A stretch of DNA of 64,000 nucleotides from Muraenolepis orangiensis. Its lineage: Eukaryota; Chordata; Actinopteri; Gadiformes; Muraenolepididae. This document shows positions 1-21,500 of this stretch, one piece after another. The position numbers and the translations under genes are program-made. The stretch is taken from positions 21,274,110 through 21,338,109 of the forward strand of contig CM051001.1 of assembly GCA_027704905.1 (NCBI GenBank), read 5' to 3'. The notes below the pieces were generated by a model. It made no database searches. It was not told where the DNA came from and saw nothing but the letters and a program-made list of their open reading frames with translations. How positions within the stretch are numbered: the first letter of the stretch is position 1; the number at the start of each line of letters is the position of its first letter.

Positions 1-64
1 AAAAAAAATACAGCGCTTCAACTAACATAATTAAGTGACAAAAGTAATTGCGCTGCACAAGTGT

Positions 65-70
65 TTTAAT
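65..70 (-). terminator. Candidate poly(A) signal of the sorting nexin gene
   Basis: The minus strand reads ATTAAA here, about 90 bases past the stop codon. It is the common variant of AATAAA; no canonical hexamer is visible closer to the stop. Confidence 0.35.
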
Positions 71-160
71 AAATACTAGAATGTTCTAAAAACCTTGAAA
101 CTACGGTTAAATAAAAAAATGCACCCGAGGACAAAAGACAACAACTGTATACTTCACAAA

Positions 161-8251
<8,091 letters not shown>

Positions 8252-8458
8252 GTTCTTCTATCGTGGCTTTACGAAGAAGCCCTCCCTGGTGGTACTCCCT
8301 GGTTTCGACGCATGGGGTTTACTCCTCCCATCACTTGCTCTGCTGGTTATGCACACATTTAGGGGGAAAAGTAAATCCGGTTTCTTGAGGAGCAGAAGTG
8401 AAGTACCTAATACCTAACCATATACATGTTTGAGGCAGATGCGTTCGTTGTTGGTCGG

Positions 8459-8491
<33 letters not shown>

Positions 8492-9660
8492 AGGACTGTT
8501 GATGATAACGCAATGCCATCTACAGGTTAAAAGCCAGAGTTGTTGGAGATAGGGGGTCTGGGCTTGGGCTTTTCATAGCTCACGAACGACACAACAATAA
8601 TAGACTATGTCGATCTCCTCGCCATCGATTGACTAAGAAAGGCTTTCTTAGTTATCATTGAAACGTCGTGATGCGTTGCAGATCCAAGATGTAGACTAAT
8701 AAAAATAAAAAAAGTATATTGATGTGTGGGCAATTACATTTTAATATGTCACACGTGTTTGTCGGGTTCTATCGCCTATACAATTAAAGTTGCTTCGTTA
8801 TATACTGTGTTGCTGTCGTTCCGTCTATATGGGCGTTTAACACAATAGGCTGATTAATAAGTATAATAGACCATATTAACCACTTGAGGTCGCTCCTGGA
8901 CAAAACGAGGAGTAACGTGTGCCTGGTTTGCCATGTGAATATGTTGTGATTGACAGGGCTATATTATTAGGCATATAAATACGTATTTAGTAGGCCTGTA
9001 TTTTTTTAATTTGATTTTACACTATTCGGGAAAATGTATTGGATGTCTTGGTGGCCTAACATAATGAAGATTGATGATTCCATGATGGATTTTTTTAAAC
9101 TTTTTTTTACTCTAAAATGATAACCGTATGTTGGACCAAGCAAGCAGGATATCATAGGATTGTGATGTAACTTTGTTTTACCTTATTCAAGATTCGTGGC
9201 CACACACATAGGTCTGACTCATATACTGCCATGTCATTAATGCTATATTTTCCACTTATATCTTCCTATAAGCATTCTCCGTCGAATTTGAGGAAACACG
9301 TTGAGGTAAGCTCATGACATCTGTCATTGTTGATGTGGTCAGTCACTAACATATGTATGTCCATTGCATGATGGCTATTGTATGTAATTGGTAACTCTTG
9401 AGCCGCGTTGTTACACCGCAACGATAATGGCAACGCAGGCTGGAGCTAGTAATCACTTTATTGATGTTAGCTAGCTAGCTGTTTCACATTAGTTTGTAAC
9501 GTAAGTGCTCATGACCCATCTTTTAACCTCATTTAGTGGTTAGTTTCAAATGCACTTTGGAAATACATGGGGCTATACTTTTCTTTTGACATTCTAATCT
9601 GGTGAAATGGTTATCAGTGTGACTGCAAAAGGTTTTAATTGATTCTTAGCATCTAATGGA
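8252..9660. other. Upstream flank of the sorting nexin gene, no gene seen
   Basis: This stretch holds the presumed 5' UTR and promoter of the minus-strand sorting nexin gene and a short (TG)n at 8459-8486. No coding exon, TATA box or CpG-rich block could be recognised with confidence. It is AT-rich from about 8690 onward. Confidence 0.5.
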
Positions 9661-9690
9661 ATTTTCATTTCATGTCTGGACTACATCAAG

Positions 9691-10033
9691 GACCATCTGG
9701 AACAAGAGACCTTCAATCATTTGCAAGGTGATGCCTCCAGCGCCTCTGATGAAGACGACTTCTTTGCAAGCATGAAGCCTGCTCATGGTCAGGAAAGTAT
9801 TAGGCAGTTGGATGGTTACCTTGCCTGCAAAGTTGATGACAAAGACATTCTGAAGGCTCCCAGTCAATCAGACAGGTTGGTTTAAGATACTAAATGGTCA
9901 CACTGTAAAAGTTCAAGGAACAATCAAAGATTTTTCTTGTCTCTTTTTCCCCCCTATGCTGTTGGCTGCAGTAGGAACTTGTCTGTTAGCTGCCTGGAAC
10001 TCCAACTTCATCCAGATGTCTTCAAGCTAAAGT
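9691..10033 (+). pseudogene. hAT-transposase-like C-terminal fragment
   Basis: An open plus-strand frame starts DHLEQETFNHLQ and continues with SDEDDFFASM and QLDGYLACKVDD, a spacing seen just before the C-terminal dimerisation part of ZBED/hAT-type transposases in fish. It runs into a stop near 9884. A second short block (about 9976-10033) reads NLSVSCLELQL and then stops, so at least one frame break or intron separates them. No N-terminal BED finger or RNase-H-like core is present. In human the locus between an ANT gene and SNX25 holds CFAP97 on the opposite strand; nothing here resembles CFAP97. Confidence 0.4.
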
Positions 10034-13000
10034 AAGACTTGTTGCATAGTTTTTAATATGACAAGTGGTATAAAAGCAAAATAGGGGACTTCCAAGCACA
10101 CCATGCATTGTTGCGTGTGGTATGATTTCTATATATTTTTTTGTTGTTGCATAATTGGCCATAGCATTTCATAATTTCAACAGTATTAAAAAGGACCAGT
10201 GTGTAGGATGTAGTGACGTTTAGCAATTGCAACCAACTGATAACCCCGATAATGCTCTGTAGATATAAAGCTAACAAAAACATAACCATTCTTACTTTCA
10301 GGTCATTATACGCTAATGAAAACATACTAATGAATATTATATTACATTTTTGCTAATGGATCCCCCCTAAATCTTGTACACTGGTCCTTAAAATACAATT
10401 TAGAAAACTTCATAAAGTATATTTTCAAAAATAAGTTAAGGTAAAACCAAGGATATAAATGTTTTCTTGTTACTGTACGAACATCTAAGCCAATTAATGG
10501 CAAAATATTTTACAACAGTTGGTGGGGTTTTGAAAGTCATGATGTTAGACTATTCTCTTAACGTATAATTCTTCTAAGTCCATGTAGTAACAATGTAGCT
10601 TTCCCTGTATCTACTTTTACCACTAAGTAGCACTAGCAAACGCTATGTGTCAGAACCTGAGGACAATGGAATTGGACAAGGAAGACACAACTGCTCTTGT
10701 GCACCAAAATGTGTGTGAAGCCAGCGCTTCGATGCTGCTTTCTGTAGCCTTTCAAATCAATGCTTTCCAACCGTGGGGGGGGGGGGGGGGGTAGTAGACA
10801 AAGTTAAGATTTTTTGTTCATGCATAAACAAGATGTCTTCGTGGCTGCTTTGTTCATTGCAGTTAACTGTGCTTTCACACCGCTCACTGTTGACACACCT
10901 CATCTGCCTGGTTTGCACACAAGCCTCTCAAGATGGCACTTGTAGCTACCCACTCTCCAAGGCTCTTAAAGTGATGGCTTACTCTTGTTAACGGACCTGC
11001 TGCATTGCAGCCCAGTGTGACCGTGATGCCTAGTGACCACTTTAGATTAGACAAAACCTCATCCAGTAAATATTTCTCAAACCGATGCTTGTAATGTACA
11101 GATATGATCGTAACATTCAGTTCTACAGGTGCCTTTTCAAGATAAATCTTGACAAGGGGACCAAATTAGATTTTTATATATATTTTTTTACTTAAACCGG
11201 TCATGTATGTATGTAAAAATGTATGTATTTTTTATTGGCATAATACAATAATTTGTATATTGTGTATATTGTTATAAACTCATAATACATTTTCATAAAG
11301 AATCAATGAGAGGTCCTGTCATTTTTAATAATTCATAATGTGAAATATTTAAAGTGTGTATATTTTAAATTAAGAGGGACACAATGTAAAAGTACAGTTA
11401 ACCTACATTTAGAAAAAGAAAATGCACGTATTTTTACAGTTTCTAAATGTATTTGAAGAAACAACACTTGGGCTTTGCCATGTAAAATTACATGTTTTTA
11501 TATGTAAATTACGGTACGTTTTGTAATAACAGAAATGATCTGTAATTAAGCTTTTCTTTATCATTTCTTTAAGACTATTAGTTTTATTTTTGAGGTGTAG
11601 GACTCTATTCCAACAATTAATATGTTAAAAGTAATAGATTTCATGGAAATATAGGGATTTCTTGTAAAATTAGTTATAGATCTTTATTATGGTAAAGAAA
11701 ATTACTGTTATTTTAGTTTATTTTGTATGTTTTTAATATGACCGTTCTTTACTGTTTTTCAACAGACATTTTCCGGCACCCCTGCTGCCAGAAAATAACC
11801 GTTTTTTTTACAGTGCACTGAGGGGACACTGAAGAGAGATATATAGCCTAACAGCTATTCATGTAACATAAAATGGTCAGATTTTTTCCTTAATTGGTCA
11901 GTGTAATGTCGATTATAAAATTCAAGAAAAGGTGCAGCCTGCTCTTTTAACGAAACGGTAATTTACAAATGGACTATCATGTCGAGGCCTGACTCTTCCT
12001 GATAGCTGAAATGATCGTCACTCATCACCACTCGAGACACCTTTTAGTAGCCTATAGGGATGACTGATGAGTATTACATATCGCTATATTTTATAGATTC
12101 GTAAATCGTAAAAAAATAATAACTTGCTTCAAATCAGAATCCTGCAAATAATAAAACACTAAAGCCATGTGACTGATCTGACTAATCTCTTGTACCCATG
12201 TTTGTAAGGAGTCAGCTGTGTGTGTGTGGGGGTATCTCATTGATGATTGATTACCATGGTTACCTGCCTGGCTGGTTTGAGGCCAAGTAGTTTGAAATGC
12301 AAACGTTATATTCGTGTCCCAAACTTGCCCTGGCAATCTAATGGATACTGGACCATTAAAGTTTGATTTGTGCGTAAATATAAGTTTCCCATGGCAATAC
12401 TCCAGTCTGTCACTCAGTGCCGGAGGGGAACGGACAGCCTGTAAAATATGGGGTGGTCAAATGACCCGTGTAGATGGGGAATTTAATGCAGGCCAGGTAT
12501 TTAGACATTGCAATGTCGTCCATCATTTACTCCCAAGGCAAGTCTGTTGTACTCTTGAGACGAAGATAACTAAAACAAATGTAATTTCCCTCCCCAATCT
12601 CTGCACTCTGCCAGAAGGGCACAGTACACCCACAACAATATATATCAATACTAATGTAAGCCTCTGGAAGCTTGTTCCTTTTTAGCATTTACTTTGTAGA
12701 TTGATATAGATGCTACCCCAATGTGTACAAGTGTGTTCAGGGAGCCAATATAGCATTGAACAACCTCGTTACCCTGCATGACATCTTATCAAAGGCATGG
12801 ACCAAAATAAAGCACGAGACCGCACTGGCTAAGACCCGTGTGTTATAGTCCTGGCAAGGTAATCAGGGCTCCCCGTGTAGATATTTTGATGTGACCGCTC
12901 CAGGAGTCCCGTCAGGGCTTTCTGGTGTTCCAATCAAATCGGCACTTCTCGCAAACCCAGAACGGCATGTTAAATCTCCTACAATTGCCACCTTCCTAGT

Positions 13001-13480
13001 GTCGATCATTTGGCCAAATAACCAAACCTCAACTGTCCGTAATAAGACCCACCGACCACCTGACTGGTACTCCCATTGACAGTTGTACACAGGGTTCTAT
13101 TTGTAATGAGTGCGCCTCTGCCAAAAGCAGGCATGTTGGCAGATGATAAAGTCCACCAGTACAAAGGTTAAAGAGTTAATCCCACCTGTTGGAAGCAGAG
13201 GTTAGAAGCTTCATGATGAGACCAAATTACATCAAGGTGGGAATAATTCACTCTAGTAATCCCTGCCATAAGTATTTGTACCCACAAACATTTATAAATA
13301 TTGCAGCTGAAACCAGCAGCCAACTTTGGAGATGGACCGGTGAACACATGTCACTCTGCATGGCGTTTCATAGCTCCCCACTGAAGCTAAACCATCGCCA
13401 GGGGAGAATAACTCTTATAAAATATAAGACTACACATACAAATGTATGGCAAGAGAAAGCGTTGCAATAACAAACAAAAA
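10034..13480. other. AT-rich intergenic DNA with no recognisable gene
   Basis: The stretch contains a G17 homopolymer (10775-10791), several A/T-rich segments (11150-11760) and the motif TTTTTTACAGTG at its 11805-11815 end. No exon-like open frame with splice sites and a familiar product was found. An open minus-strand frame at 12863-13090 was looked at and is not recognisable. Confidence 0.5.
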
Positions 13481-13506
13481 AAAGTGAATTAGGGAAATAA
13501 GTCTTA

Positions 13507-13512
13507 TTTATT
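13507..13512 (-). terminator. Candidate poly(A) signal of slc25a5
   Basis: The minus strand reads AATAAA about 240 bases downstream of the slc25a5 stop codon, a plausible 3' UTR length for this gene. Confidence 0.45.
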
Positions 13513-13747
13513 TTTAACATTCCTGTGGTGAAGGAATAACATTCAAAAACAAACAAACGCGGCCAACATAGTAGTGCATTGTCAACTGCCCCCCCCCCCC
13601 CCCACCCCCCTGTGCTACAACTAGTAAGAACATACTAGTTGGTCCCTATAAATACTGCAGTATTTCAGTCCTTTCAAAATGTACAAGACATGTTACATGT
13701 ACAGTCACGCACACAAACAAACGATTGGACGCAGGAACAGCGGCCAC

Positions 13748-15518
13748 TTAGAGGACCTTCTTCAGCTCGTCGTACAGAACCAGCACGAAAGCCCCGCCCA
13801 TGCCTCTGATGACGTTAGACCACGCCCCCTTGAAGAAGGCCTTGCTGCCTTCGTCATGTGCGATCTTCTTCCAGCAGTCGATGGTGCCGGTGTACATGAT
13901 GTCAGCTGAGGGGGAGAAAATGAGTAGTTGAACCCCAAATAATAATAAGTCGGAAGTTTGGTTGAACGTACGATCGTCCGTAAACCGCAAACCCTCAACG
14001 TTAAAAGTCTAGTTACCTCCTTTGCGGCCGGACTGCATCATCATACGCCGGCGGACGGTATCGAAGGGGTAGGACACGAAGCCGGCCACGGCCGTCACCG
14101 ACTGGGCAATCATCCAGCTGACATAGATGGGCGTGTTCTTGGGGTCGGGAAGCATGCCTGCGGAAGAGAAATAAATTTATAAAAAATAAACCACACACAA
14201 CTGCCAGTTGACCCAACCACAAGGCGTTCCAACAGCCACGACTTGGTGGAGCGCTCACCCTTGGCGGTGTCATAGACCCCAAAGTACGCAGCTCTGTAGA
14301 TGATGATGCCCTGGACGGAGACGTTGAAGCCCTGGTACAGACCCTTGACACCGTCCGACTTGCTGATCTTCACCAGGCAGTCCCACAGGCCCTTGAACTC
14401 ACGGCCGGCCCCCGCCTTGCCGACGTCGGCGGCCAGGCGCGTCCTGGCGAAGTCCAGGGGGTAGACGAAACACAGAGACGTAGCCCCCGCGGCGCCGCCT
14501 GACGCCAGGTTGCCGGCAAAGTAGCGCCAGAACTGCTTGTGCTTGTCTACGCCGTCCAGGAAGATGTTCTTGTACTTGTCTTTGAAGGCAAAGTTGAGGG
14601 CCTGGGTGGGGAAGTAGCGGATGACGTTGGCCAAGTTGCCCCTCCAGAAGGACAAGAAGCCCTGCTCTTTGGGGATCCTCGTAGCGCAGTCGATGATGCC
14701 CTTGTACTGCATCTCCACCGTGATCTGTCTGCTGGCATGTTGGACCTGTGGAGAAAGGATGGATTCATCTGCAATGAGCAACACACTTCTGGAGGAGCTG
14801 TTGGAATTGTGGTAGCACTTTTTGAACTTCACCGGGCTGCCCACATGACAGCTGGGAACACTACCCCAGACTTTACATGCCGACATTCAAAAAGGCAACT
14901 CTAGACGACATCCAGTCAGCATTTTAATGTACCCCACCTCCCACTAGTGGTTTGAGGGCCCAGTGCAATGGAAAGAGTTGGCTCGGGCTCAGTTGTAATC
15001 CACCCTTGTGCGACCTTGATAAGCGCATGGCCCTGGACAACTAGTCATTCATTCAAATAGAATAAATAACGCGGTGGCTGTATATCCTAGTGGACTTTCG
15101 GCTGTGGCATATTAAACACAAGGTGGGCACTCAAATTGATCAAACAGCTCAACACGTGGCTTTTTTAATCATTTGGGTGCTTGCAAACCAGCTTCAGCGG
15201 GCAGGCCTATACATATTACATTACACTGACAGACGTAGAAGCAGTGATTATAAATAACTCTAAGATTAAATAAGTCAAAATCGGTCATATCAATAACATC
15301 AAAAGCAGTTATCGCCTATCAAAAGCCAATTTCAACATGAAACTGTTAAATTGTTCAGAAGTTAATTGGGAGGAAAAGTTTAAAAAAAATGTAATCATTG
15401 CACGCACCTGGAGCAGGAGCTTCACTCTTTCGATGGGGGCAACTGCTGTTTTAGATATGGCAGCGGCGATGCCGCCGGCCAAGAAGTCCTTGGCGAAAGA
15501 AATAGCCTGTTCACCCAT
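13748..15518 (-). CDS. slc25a5: ADP/ATP translocase (adenine nucleotide translocase)
   Basis: Exons on the minus strand: 15408-15518, 14259-14745, 14017-14157, 13748-13905 (111, 487, 141 and 158 nt), giving 298 residues, the usual vertebrate ANT length; exon sizes match the conserved four-exon ANT layout. The protein starts MGEQAISFAKDFLAGG and carries three mitochondrial-carrier repeats with signatures PIERVK, PLDFAR and PFDTVR. The ANT-specific RRRMMM motif follows the third signature. The product exchanges matrix ATP for cytosolic ADP across the inner mitochondrial membrane. The choice of slc25a5 over slc25a4 or slc25a6 rests on the tandem neighbour slc25a43, the same pairing and order as human SLC25A43-SLC25A5; sequence by eye cannot separate the paralogues. 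The intact frame and motifs give no sign of decay. Confidence 0.95.
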
Positions 15519-16658
15519 TTTCCAGTTGTTATCAGGTACCTTCCCGTTAACTCGCAGGCGCGGTGGAGTTGAAGTGACCTACAGGCAATTTAGAGAGCGC
15601 GTTTAAGAAGGCTACGGCGCGAGACAAAACGTGAACTTGGATTCTAGTGTTTGATTGGTGTACGTGACTTCTAGTGGGCGGGTATCAAATATGGCGTTAG
15701 ATCTTTCATTGGCCTCTCCCTCCAACCCCCAACCCCCACCCCCCTCAACACCCCAAATAAGTTTGATAAGCAATGTCCTTCACTATGCAACAACGTACTA
15801 CAAATGCAAACTTCTTTGATCACATTTAAGGGTGCCCTTATAACCTCTGAATTATCAGACATAATTATCATTCTACAGGTCACCTGTAGTTTTTGGGGTT
15901 AAGGTCAAATTGATGTCCCCCTGAACCAGCTGGAGAAAGGTCATTCCATCAGTTAATGACCCCATGTCCTGTTCACCAAGTGGGGAAATACATTATAGGT
16001 CTATATTCCATATGCAGAGTTGTACAATTAGTTCTTAATCACACAAATGTGATGTCAATGTTTTTCCCCCCTTTCATAGTTAAAATGGTTGTTTGGGTTT
16101 ATGTGTAATGTTTATGAGAGAACAGAGAGTAGACTAGAACAGACTCAGGATTAGGTTACATTTGGCACTAGAGGGCCAGGGAGGATCAATATTGCGCTGG
16201 TGTATGTGTGTGCACGTGCGTGTGTGTGTGTGTGTGTGCTATAATTACGGACACAAATAAATATCACTTCCCCTGTAACCTCTGTCACAGTAATGGTAAG
16301 ACCTTGAGAAACTGCCACTATGAAAAATACGACACAATTCAGGTGATTTGTATGATTTTAAACACATTTTTGTCAAATCAAAATAAACATTCTTCCAACA
16401 AAACAATTGAAAGGTAATGTATGACAACAACAAAAGAAAAAAAAGAATAATGCATTCAAAAATGCACGTTATCTTGGGAGAACTATGTTACAGTAAAATA
16501 TTTTCATCGTTAAAACATCTTGATCAGTAAAATAAATGTTTAACTGTTAAACGCTTGCTTTACAATGGCACAATTAGTTTTGTTTTTCTCCATAACAAAC
16601 TTTTTAAAATAAGCCCCACAACAAAACTGAATTGAAAAACTGTCAAGGCACATAAGGG

Positions 16659-16742
16659 ACTTAATTCACCCAGTCACCATGTTGGCTCCCTCTTGGTTCT
16701 AGAGAGCACTTAGAACCAACATGGCCCACTGGGTGAATAAGG
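16659..16742. repeat. Imperfect inverted repeat (foldback)
   Basis: Left arm TTCACCCAGTCACCATGTTGG (16665-16685) pairs with CCAACATGGCCCACTGGGTGAA (16716-16737), and the interior TGGTTCTA / TAGAACCA pairs further, leaving a small loop. It lies between the slc25a43 stop and slc25a5. It may be a 3' UTR stem or a MITE relic. Confidence 0.7.
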
Positions 16743-17165
16743 CCCATGTCAAAGTTAACCGTCTCCATCAATAGTCTCCACAACACTCCTGATGGAAATA
16801 CCATCAGGTTTTTCAAAGACATTCATTTTCCCCACACAGCTACACCGATGCCCAGCCCCCCCTCAGGACTTATATTAATACAAACATCATGGTTAAATCA
16901 TTAAACTGAAAGCTACTAAGAATGTGAAGATGAGAATGATGATAATCATAACAGTCAGATAACATAGGGCTGTTATGTGTTTGAGGTATCTCTTGTTAGT
17001 GGAGCAGATCTAAATAATAATAAACACATTAGAACCAAAATACGCTGAGGAGGAGCCTCCTCCCAGACGTTAAGATTCACATGAATATGCAGCTCCTTGT
17101 CCTATCACCTGGGTCATCGTGTGAGCAGCATTCGTTATCCCTTGCACGTGTTGCTGCACGGTCGG

Positions 17166-18328
17166 TCACCAGCGATCCTTAAAGGAGTCCTGTGACCTGA
17201 AGTTCCTGTTATTCAAATAGCGCTTGACCTCCTCCAGCTCGTGAGGCCCCAGGCTCTGGTCAACGCCCGGGGCCAGCGTGTAACTCAGAGGGGAGACAAT
17301 GTACCCGTTGCGGTAAAGGCACACCTGCTTGCACGTCTCAAAGCAGGTGTAGAGGAGGCCGAAGTAAGGGACGATCTGTGAAAGGAATGGGAGATGGCAT
17401 CAAAATCTTCGCAACATCGCATAAAATGGCGTCTCTGAACTTGTTATGGACACTCACACATTGTTTTGTTTCATAGAAAACACTCATGAATGAGTGTTCA
17501 CAAGAGAGGCCCTTGCACACAATCGACAGCGATCACCAAATGACATTTGGAGGTGAAATGTGAGAAGGGGCCATGCCGTTCCACGGTTGGTTCACCTAGC
17601 TTGTGATAAATCTGTTCCAATGAATTACGCTGGAGGACATGGCGTGCCAAGGCCCTGCCTCTTTCTCTGTTACGTCTGGTGCATGCGTAGTATAGTAATG
17701 AAGACAGTGATTGTCTTTCAAAGCCAGAGTAAATGTTGACGTACAGGTCAGAGCAGAGCAAGCCAAGAGTAGGGTTGACGTATGCAAAGTAAAACAGACC
17801 ACTACAGCTAGATCACTACTGGAAGAAGCCAACAAACTATGCTGATGCAATTTGTGAAATGGGGAAAAAAAAACTGGGCCCATGGGCCCAACATACTTGA
17901 ACTGTCACTTCAAAAGAAAGATGCCACATAGATCACCCTCACCTTGACAGTATTAGCAGTGAAGCCACTCCAGAGGGCGAAGACGCCCTTGTTTCTGATC
18001 ATCTGCCGGAAACAGTCCAGAATTCCAGTGAAGTGTACATCAGCGCCCCCTAGATGTGGAAGGTGGGAACTCTGGGCCTGAAAAAGGAACCATAGTGCAT
18101 GCATCATGTGATTGTAAACCATATGCAAGCAAAGTCGAGCTTTAAAGGGTAGCCTGCTGAAAAAGCAGGCCATTATTTATAAAAAAATAAAAATAAAAAC
18201 AAGCTATACAATGTTTCTATACTGAAATCATCACACACAAAATAAAAAATTCATAGCTTCAAACCAGGACAGGGCTAACCACTGTAACACATAGGTTAAC
18301 ATAATAAACACATTACTCACACCATTAG

Positions 18329-18393
<65 letters not shown>

Positions 18394-18455
18394 CAATATG
18401 ATTGTGGAAGGAACAGCATGGAACCAACATTTTAAAAGGGATAAATGCTATGATT

Positions 18456-18506
<51 letters not shown>

Positions 18507-21500
18507 AATGCTATGATTTGATATACTATTGCCCACGTCATCAACACATCGGACGTCTGGATGCTTTCCCGCTGCTTTCAAGACTGCCAGATTCACCCCC
18601 CTCCTGAAACCAACACTTGACCCCTCTAAAGTCAAGAGCTACAGACCGGTTTCCCTTTTGCCAATTGTCCTTGTACCTCCACCAGAACTGCCTCTTGTAC
18701 CCCCACCAGGCTGGTTTCAAGGCAGTCACTCTAATCGAGACTGCCCTCCTGGCAGTGACAGAGTCACTCCATGCTGCTAGAGCCAACTCTCTCTCCTCGG
18801 TCCTGATACTGCTGGACCTGTATGCAGCATTCAACACTGAACCACCAGATTCTCTTGTGCCTCGCGCTCTGCTCTCTTCTTGTTTGCATCCTACCTGACG
18901 GGTCGCTCCTACCAGGTGGCACCGAGAGGGTCTGTCAGAACCAGCCAGACTGACTACTGGGGAACCACAAGGATCTGTCGTGGGCCCTCTTCTCTTCTCC
19001 CTCTACACAACATCTCTTGGTTCCGTTATCCACTCCCATGATTTATCCTTCCACTGCTATGCTGATGACACCCAACTAATCTTGTCGTTTCCCCCCTCTG
19101 ACACGCTAGTGGATAACACGCATTGCCAAATGACTGGCAGACATCTCAGAGTGAATGACGATGCACCACCTAAAGCTCAACCTAGACAAGACCGAGATAG
19201 TGTTCTTCTCAGCAAAGGGCTGCCCTTGATGATGCTGTGGTGACACCTACTCGGTCTGAAAGAGTCTGGGTGTGACCCTGGACGGCCAACTAGCCGTTCT
19301 CGGCAAACATTGCATCGGTGACACGCTCCTGCAGATTCCTCCTCTACAACATCAGGAGGATTCAGCCTTTTCTCACTGAAAAGGCTGAGCTGTCCCGTTG
19401 CTTTGGGGCCCTTGCGGCCAATCTACGCGGTCACGGCTCTTCTCTGTCCTGGCCCCAAAGTGGTGGAATGAACTCCCCACGGATATCAGGACTGCAGAGT
19501 CACTGCCCATCTTCCACCGCAGGCTGGAAAACTCACCTCTTCAGGAAACACTACCCAGATCCTTCCACCTAGTGCGTCCTCTTATCACTTTTTACTAGCT
19601 TTACTAGTGTACTAGCGTCTTACTAAGTAGAATGTTTGCTTGTTAGTTAGTTAGATATTGTTAAATTGTTTGCCAACTTATTGTACTTTTACCTGGTTCA
19701 GTTCTTGGAGACTTGTTAGGAATTAAATGCACTTTCTATTTCTGGTGTTCTCTTACATACCTTTGTTGAACGCACAATTGTAAGTCGCTTTGGACAAACG
19801 CGTCTGCTAAATGACTAATGTAAAGTAATATGAAAATTGGGTTGGGAAAGCATATTTACAGGGACCAAAATGGTATGGCTTATGGAAACCTGACCTTATA
19901 ATAACCATCTGACACAATAACGGTTATTTTGTTAAACAACTTCAACCACACACAGAAATCACTGCTGAGGTAATTAAGTTCTTCTTGTTTCCGACATTCC
20001 TGATAAAATCCGCAATTACCAACAACTTTTCTCTCCGTCTCAGAAGGCTTTACTTGTCTGTCTAGGGGACGGCAGATAGACACTTTCAGTACCACAGAGC
20101 TAGATTGCTCGATAAAAACACAGTGAAACAAGTCTCATCTGCTCCACTCTACAGAATCCATCATTCAGATGGATTTGGCAATCAGTGTTTTTCTGTGTTA
20201 AGCGACAGTGAGGATGGTGTGTAGGTGTTTCAAGGGATTTTGTTTCTGCCATTTGTTAGATAAATAGATAGATGAAGTAAGTCATTTTGGCACACGAGAA
20301 TGATACAACGATAACCTTGTTCAACCCAAACTTTGAAAGTACATTTTAAGCTTTCCTTAACGTTCTCTAAAGAAATCCTCAAACAATCCAAACCAACGCA
20401 ATAGAGTATTATGATCCTTACGAAACCTTTGCCGAAATCCTAAAAAGGCAATTTTACAGTTGAATGAACTGCATTACTCCCAGTCTGCCTTTCGATGCGA
20501 TAGTGACCGAGACTATGTTTAGAGAACATATCTACAGCGTCTGCAGACCGAGGCCCTGCATTTAAATTCACACCACATTCTCAGCTGCTGTGCCACCTCG
20601 TGGTGCCTAATTATAGACCAATGTAGTTCAACATGCGTCAGTCTCCTGCTGCAGACCCTAAACTGTGGTGGGTGGGTGTTCTTTGCATTAATGTTATTTT
20701 ATTTCACACTGGGACTTTTTGAAGGGAACTTATGTCGAACTCATGTTGGTTAAAACCAAAAAAAACAAAAGGCAACTCAAATAGCAACGCCAAAACTGCC
20801 CCCTGGTGGACATAATTGAACATAACATTGTCTGACATCTAAGCGTCATCCATTCCTGCTTCACCTGCATCTTCCTCTTGACCGTGTCAAAGGGGTAGGA
20901 CAGGGTCTGAGCCACCCCGGCAGCCAGGCAGCCATTGATGAAGTTCTGCAGGGAGTTGAAGCGGAAGGGGGGCTCCTGCCAGAGTTTGTCCAGGTTTGCG
21001 TACACCGCGTAACAGCCCATGGAAAAGGGAAAGGCGCCTGCAGCAGAGCAAGGGTTAGAAAGGTCACCCTCGACTCATTAACAGACACAGACTGAAGGGT
21101 CTTTAGTCCATGATAAATCGGTTCCCCTGCTCCCATTCTGACTAATGGAACACATTTAGACATGATTCCGCCTCTAGTCTTTACTCAGCATACACTCATG
21201 AATATGTTGATTCTTTTCTGTTGTAAACAGACACAACAGACACAAACAACACTGTTTGTTTGCTTGTATAGCCCAAGACAAGACACTTTCTGAAAATATG
21301 TTGCACGCTTTTTTGAATAATATAATGCTATAATGTCCCTGAATTTGTACAGCTCTGAAAATTATAAAGGGCTGTTGATTGCTGCCATGACAAACTGGTT
21401 GACAACCAGTGCTCAAACGGGCAATGTTATTAAAAATGGAGAAACCGGCCTTGCGTGCATTTGTAGCCCATAGCATTTTTAATAACATCAACACCGGAGG

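Noticed and set aside
9901..11815. CACTGTAAAA at 9901 and TTTTACAGTG at 11806 as terminal inverted repeats of a CACTA-type transposon
   Set aside because: The flanking three bases do not match as a target-site duplication, pairing stops after about ten bases, and the interior has no transposase; it could be chance.
12202..12260. tRNA-like or other small RNA genes
   Set aside because: I looked for paired A and B boxes with a cloverleaf across the window; the only clear B box (36929-36941) belongs to a SINE fragment.
12863..13090. Open minus-strand frame of 75 codons
   Set aside because: No recognisable family, splice context or codon signal; length is within chance for this composition.
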